A stretch of 64,000 nt of DNA from an uncultured Campylobacter sp. Its GTDB lineage: Bacteria > Campylobacterota > Campylobacteria > Campylobacterales > Campylobacteraceae. The notes under the pieces are model-generated. The model worked only from the letters and a program-made list of their open reading frames with translations. It did not search any database and was not told the origin of the DNA. A program made the translations under genes and the position numbers. The DNA lies in NCBI RefSeq assembly GCF_938045345.1, contig NZ_CALIMS010000037.1:3325-67324 (forward strand), in the 5' to 3' direction. Shown here in pieces: positions 61,240 through 64,000 of this stretch; position 1 is the stretch's first letter; every line of letters begins with the position of its first letter.

Positions 61240-62400
61240 GTGAAAGGATACAGCATGGAAGAAAGAAAGGGCATCTATGGTGCTAAGATGAAGGTGATCG
61301 GCGTCGGCGGCGGCGGATGCAATATGATCAATCATATGATTCGCGAGGGTTTTACTAAAACAGACGTCGAACTAATGGTGGCTAACACCGATGCACAGGC
61401 TTTAGAAAAATCGATCGCAAATACTAGAATTTTACTAGGCGAAAACACCACCAAAGGCCTTGGCTGCGGTATGGATCCGGCGCTTGCTAAGATGGCTGCG
61501 GAGGAGAACTACGACGATCTTAAGGACCGCTTGGACTACTCCGATATCGTTTTTGTGGGCTCAGGTCTAGGCGGCGGTACCGGCACGGGCGCTGCGCCTA
61601 TCGTAGCTAAAGCTGCGAAAGAGAAAAAAGCGCTAACTATCGGCGTCGTTACCACCCCTTTCGGTTTTGAGGGTAAAAAGCGCATGCGATTAGCACAAGA
61701 GGGTCTTGAAGAGCTTAAAAAAGAGTGCGATTCCATAATCGTTATCCCAAATCAAAATTTATTAAAGATCATCGATAAAAAAACCGGCCTAAAAGATGCC
61801 TTTAAAATCGTAGATAATGTCCTATTTCAAGCCGTAAACGGTATGATCTCCGTGATCTTAGAGTCCGGCGATAGCGATATTAACGTCGATTATGCCGACG
61901 TAAAAAAGGTAATGACGCACCGCGGTTTGGCGCTTATGGGTATCGGCGTTAGCGAAGGTGATGGCGCGGCAGAAGAAGCGCTAAAAAGTGCGATCCAATC
62001 TCCGCTTTTGGACAATACCTCCATCCACGGCGCTATGGGTGTGCTAGTGCATTTTAAGATGTCGCCTGATTGCTCCTTGCTTGAGATCGAATCCGCGATG
62101 AATATCATCGAAGATACCGTGGATAAGGATGCCGACGTTACCTGGGGCACCACCACCGATCCTAAGATGGAAAATAACCGCGTCGAGGTTACTCTCATTG
62201 CCACCGGCTTTGAAAGGAGCATCGAGGAAAAAAAGCAGGTCGCCAGCGATAACGTAGCAGATCGCAGGAAGGCGCTTTTAGAGAGCATGGGTCGAAATTC
62301 TATCTTTTCTAGACAAAAGGTAAGTAGCGGCGATTTTAACGGAGACGAAACCTACGACGAGCTCGATGAGCCCGCATTCTTACGCAACCAGATGGACTAA
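61240..62400 (+). CDS. ftsZ: Cell division protein FtsZ
   Basis: FtsZ is the tubulin-like GTPase that forms the division ring. AAGGAG lies six bases before the GTG at 61240, which gives 386 residues; an ATG at 61255 is an alternative. Core motifs are KVIGVGGGGCNMINHM, the tubulin signature GSGLGGGTGTGAAP near residue 105 and the T7 loop NVDYADVKKVM. The C-terminal tail (YDELDEPAFLRNQMD) carries a degenerate FtsA-binding peptide. nimA-like follows without a gap. Confidence 0.97.
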   Translation: MKGYSMEERKGIYGAKMKVIGVGGGGCNMINHMIREGFTKTDVELMVANTDAQALEKSIANTRILLGENTTKGLGCGMDPALAKMAAEENYDDLKDRLDYSDIVFVGSGLGGGTGTGAAPIVAKAAKEKKALTIGVVTTPFGFEGKKRMRLAQEGLEELKKECDSIIVIPNQNLLKIIDKKTGLKDAFKIVDNVLFQAVNGMISVILESGDSDINVDYADVKKVMTHRGLALMGIGVSEGDGAAEEALKSAIQSPLLDNTSIHGAMGVLVHFKMSPDCSLLEIESAMNIIEDTVDKDADVTWGTTTDPKMENNRVEVTLIATGFERSIEEKKQVASDNVADRRKALLESMGRNSIFSRQKVSSGDFNGDETYDELDEPAFLRNQMD

Positions 62401-62913
62401 ATGCGCAGACGAGATAGGCAGCTAAGCGAAGATGAGGCGTTAAAAATCATCGACGAGAGCGAATATGCTACGCTTAGCTGCATAGATGATAGCGGCGAAA
62501 TTTTTAGCGTGCCTATCTCGCTGGTGCGCGATGCGGACGTTATTTATATCCACGGCGCTCCTGCCGGCACAAAGGCAAAACTCTTTCAAAACGGACGCGC
62601 GGTAACGGCGGTTTTTGTTAGCTATAACCGCGTTCCTACCCCAAGCGACGAAGAATACCGATCTATCGCAAACGACGCTGCCGCTTTAGGCTCTAGAGTT
62701 TATACGACGGAGTACCGCAGCGCGATCGCCATTTGCGAAGCAAACGAAGTGTTAGATGACGAGCGTAAAATTTACGCCCTGCGGATACTTTGCGAAAAAT
62801 ACACCCCAAACTACATGTCGCGCGTGGAATTTGCCTCCAGAGCATCATTAAAGCGCATGAAAATTTACGAACTCAAAATAAAATCCGTAACCGCAAAGGC
62901 TAAAATTTTATAG
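62401..62913 (+). CDS. Pyridoxamine 5'-phosphate oxidase-like flavoprotein (NimA type)
   Basis: The 170-residue protein fits the FMN-binding split-barrel family that includes nitroimidazole reductases and related proteins: MRRRDRQLSEDEALKIIDES at the start, ATLSCIDDSGEIFSVPISLV, then IYIHGAPAGTKAKLFQNG and SAIAICEANEVLDDERKIYA. Such proteins bind flavin or haem and reduce small molecules, but the true substrate is unknown. The ATG follows the ftsZ stop directly, so it is the last gene of the division operon. Confidence 0.85.
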   Translation: MRRRDRQLSEDEALKIIDESEYATLSCIDDSGEIFSVPISLVRDADVIYIHGAPAGTKAKLFQNGRAVTAVFVSYNRVPTPSDEEYRSIANDAAALGSRVYTTEYRSAIAICEANEVLDDERKIYALRILCEKYTPNYMSRVEFASRASLKRMKIYELKIKSVTAKAKIL

Positions 62914-62920
62914 TATTAAA

Positions 62921-62958
62921 TTTAAGAAATCTAAATTTAAATTGCTTGATTTCTTAAA
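62921..62958 (+). terminator. Hairpin after the nimA-like gene
   Basis: TTTAAGAAATC (62921-62931) pairs perfectly with GATTTCTTAAA (62948-62958) around a 16-base loop. It lies eight bases after the stop codon and probably ends the ppiD-ftsA-ftsZ transcript, though no long T run follows. Confidence 0.5.
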
Positions 62959-62980
62959 ATTTCAAGTTTGAATGCTAGGC

Positions 62981-63013
62981 AAATTTTAATCTGAAATTTC
63001 GTATCGCCAAATT
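62981..63013 (+). repeat. Direct repeat, left copy at the metI break
   Basis: AAATTTTAATCTGAAATTT followed by CGTATCGCCAAATTA. The first 19 bases recur exactly at 63636 and the rest is closely similar. Confidence 0.8.
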
Positions 63014-63430
63014 ACAAAGCTTCTTGTGGGCGCGAGTATCGGCACCACCGCGGCGATCGTGCCGCTTACTATCGGCTCAGCGCCCTTTATCGCGCGGCTC
63101 ATCGAAAGTGCGCTGCTGGAGGTCGATAGCGGCGTGATCGAGGCGGCGAAGAGCTTCGGCGCGAGCAAGACGCAGATTATCTTTCGCGTGATGTTCGTCG
63201 AGGCGCTACCTAGCATCATCGGTGCGATTACGCTCACGCTCATCGTCATCATCGGATTTACGGCGATGGCGGGCACGGTCGGCGGTGGTGGGCTCGGCGA
63301 CGTGGCGATCCGCTACGGCTTTCAGCGCTTCCGCCCCGATATAATGACATATACAGTCGTGATCCTGATCGTGCTCGTGCAGATCATACAAAGCATCGGA
63401 AATTTACTCTATAAAATCACAAAAAAGTAG
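63014..63430 (+). pseudogene. metI: Methionine ABC transporter permease, 5'-truncated
   Basis: From 63014 the frame reads TKLLVGASIGTTAAIVPLTI and continues with AKSFGASKTQIIFRVMFVEA, the EAA loop that contacts the ATPase MetN, then GFTAMAGTVGGGGLGDVAIR, ending normally in a hydrophobic helix. A complete MetI has about 215 residues; some 75-80 from the N-terminus are missing and replaced by AAATTT-rich sequence. There is no metN upstream or metQ downstream and no ribosome site fitting the GTG at 63026. The break coincides with a repeat edge. Probably non-functional. Confidence 0.85.
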
Positions 63431-63823
63431 GCGGCATATGGGCGGCGGAATTTTATGATGAAATTTTATCTGCTTTACTTTTGCTGCGGGATTCTGTTCT
63501 TACTGCAGGATTTCATCTTTGCTTGAGACTCTGCGTTTGCTTGTGAGACTCTACTCTTACTAGCAAATTCGACATTCACTCGCAAGGCTCCGCTTTCACT
63601 CATTAGATTGCACCCTCGCCGTGAAATTTTGCCGTAAATTTTAATCTGAAATTTTGTATTGCAAATTTTAAAGCGGCATAGAAAGCATAGAATTTTATGA
63701 ATTATCTTACGCCGCTTGCGGTAAAATTTTACGCGGGCGGATACGGCGCGTTTAATAAGATCATTATCTGCATAAGAGCGAAGCTATGAAATTTATCTAG
63801 TGCGTAGCATCTAAATTTAAAAA
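63431..63823. other. Gene-free stretch after metI
   Basis: No ORF of note. It contains the right copy of the direct repeat at 63636-63668 (AAATTTTAATCTGAAATTT then TGTATTGCAAATT) and short repeats of the ACTC(G/A)CAAGNCTCCGCTT kind near 63530-63610 that look like decayed non-coding DNA. Confidence 0.5.
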
Positions 63824-63847
63824 GGGGCGAGAAATCTCTCGCCCCTG
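63824..63847 (-). terminator. Intrinsic terminator of the outer-membrane protein gene
   Basis: AGGGGCGAGA (63824-63833) pairs with TCTCGCCCCT (63838-63847) around a 4-base loop. Read on the minus strand, the stem is followed by a TTTTTAAATTT run. It lies about 65 bases past the stop of the minus-strand gene at the window end. Confidence 0.85.
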
Positions 63848-63911
63848 AAATTTTAAGTATAGGATTTGATTTTATAGATGTGTGAGCTAGGGCTTGCTTT
63901 CCTCTTAAAAT

Positions 63912-64000
63912 TTAAAACATAATCTCAAACCCTGCATTGATAGCGCCGCCTCTTGTTTTACCTACGTAGCCCTTGCCTCCTAGGCTAAGGATAAGGTTTT
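63912..64000 (-). CDS. C-terminal end of an outer-membrane beta-barrel protein
   Basis: Only 28 codons are visible on the minus strand: NLILSLGGKGYVGKTRGG followed by AINAGFEIMF and a stop. A final beta strand ending in phenylalanine, with alternating residues before it, is the signal recognised by the BAM complex and typical of autotransporter or other barrel proteins. A strong terminator follows. Which family it belongs to cannot be seen here. Confidence 0.6.
   Translation of the reverse strand, partial: NLILSLGGKGYVGKTRGGAINAGFEIMF

Overview
The window looks like a chromosome segment of an epsilonproteobacterium of the genus Campylobacter, most likely one of the oral, higher-GC species such as C. 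gracilis (species level is inference). The gene order matches Campylobacter blocks known from C. jejuni: a CiaD-like gene next to cca; kdsC-lptC-lptA-engB-(membrane protein)-mrdA; ctpA-purC-purS-purQ-(Cj0515-like)-plsC; and rsmH near ppiD-ftsA-ftsZ. Ribosome binding sites are AAGGA/AGGAG, TTG and GTG starts are common, and -10 boxes are TATAAT. I see no tRNA or rRNA gene; the one structured RNA gene found is rnpB.

Layout. 1-9.6 kb: start of rpoD (minus), leuD-leuB, a small TPR-like gene, a long disordered CiaD-like protein, cca, a doubtful ORF, trmL, a secreted nuclease-family protein, a small membrane peptide and glyS. 9.6-20.6 kb: a complete type I-B CRISPR-Cas locus (cas6, cas8b-cas7-cas5-cas3-cas4-cas2-cas1), its leader and array, a small XRE-type regulator with palindromic operators, and a second, rearranged mini-array. 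20.6-33.3 kb: ppk2, dsbD, hisB, small membrane genes, a PstS-like protein, the kdsC/lptC/lptA/engB cell-envelope block, an ArgA-type acetyltransferase, an MreD-position membrane protein, mrdA and two unknown AT-rich membrane genes. 33.8-34.0 kb: a third, decayed CRISPR array. 34-41.8 kb: clpB (minus) with a heat-shock type promoter, ctpA, purC-purS-purQ, a periplasmic SH3-like protein and plsC. 42-47.6 kb: a Tat-exported tetrathionate-reductase-like pair (minus), flanked on both sides by copies of an AT-rich gene cassette of unknown function. 47.6-51.6 kb: a cysteine-poor SdhB-like protein, truD, an immunity-like gene overlapping a frameshifted polymorphic-toxin tip, rnpB and a small lipoprotein. 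51.6-57.6 kb: two large gene-free stretches around rmuC, an FtsL-like gene and rsmH. 57.7-64 kb: an aldolase-II-like protein, ppiD-ftsA-ftsZ-nimA-like, a 5'-truncated metI, and the 3' end of an outer-membrane protein gene.

Three themes stand out. First, RAATTY hexamers (AAATTT, GAATTC and relatives) are heavily concentrated in intergenic DNA and in low-complexity inserts inside several proteins (CiaD-like, DsbD linker, EngB, ArgA-like, FtsL-like). RAATTY is the motif whose methylation marks DNA as transformable in C. jejuni, so these tracts may act as self-DNA marks; this link is inference. Second, the CRISPR locus is a mosaic: an AT-rich interference block sits between host-like cas6 and cas4-cas2-cas1, and the arrays show decay, inversion and a hybrid palindromic repeat. 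Third, there are small AT-rich cassettes, namely three paralogues with a conserved short ORF behind two of them and a toxin-tip/immunity relic, that look like remnants of polymorphic-toxin or other mobile accessory modules.
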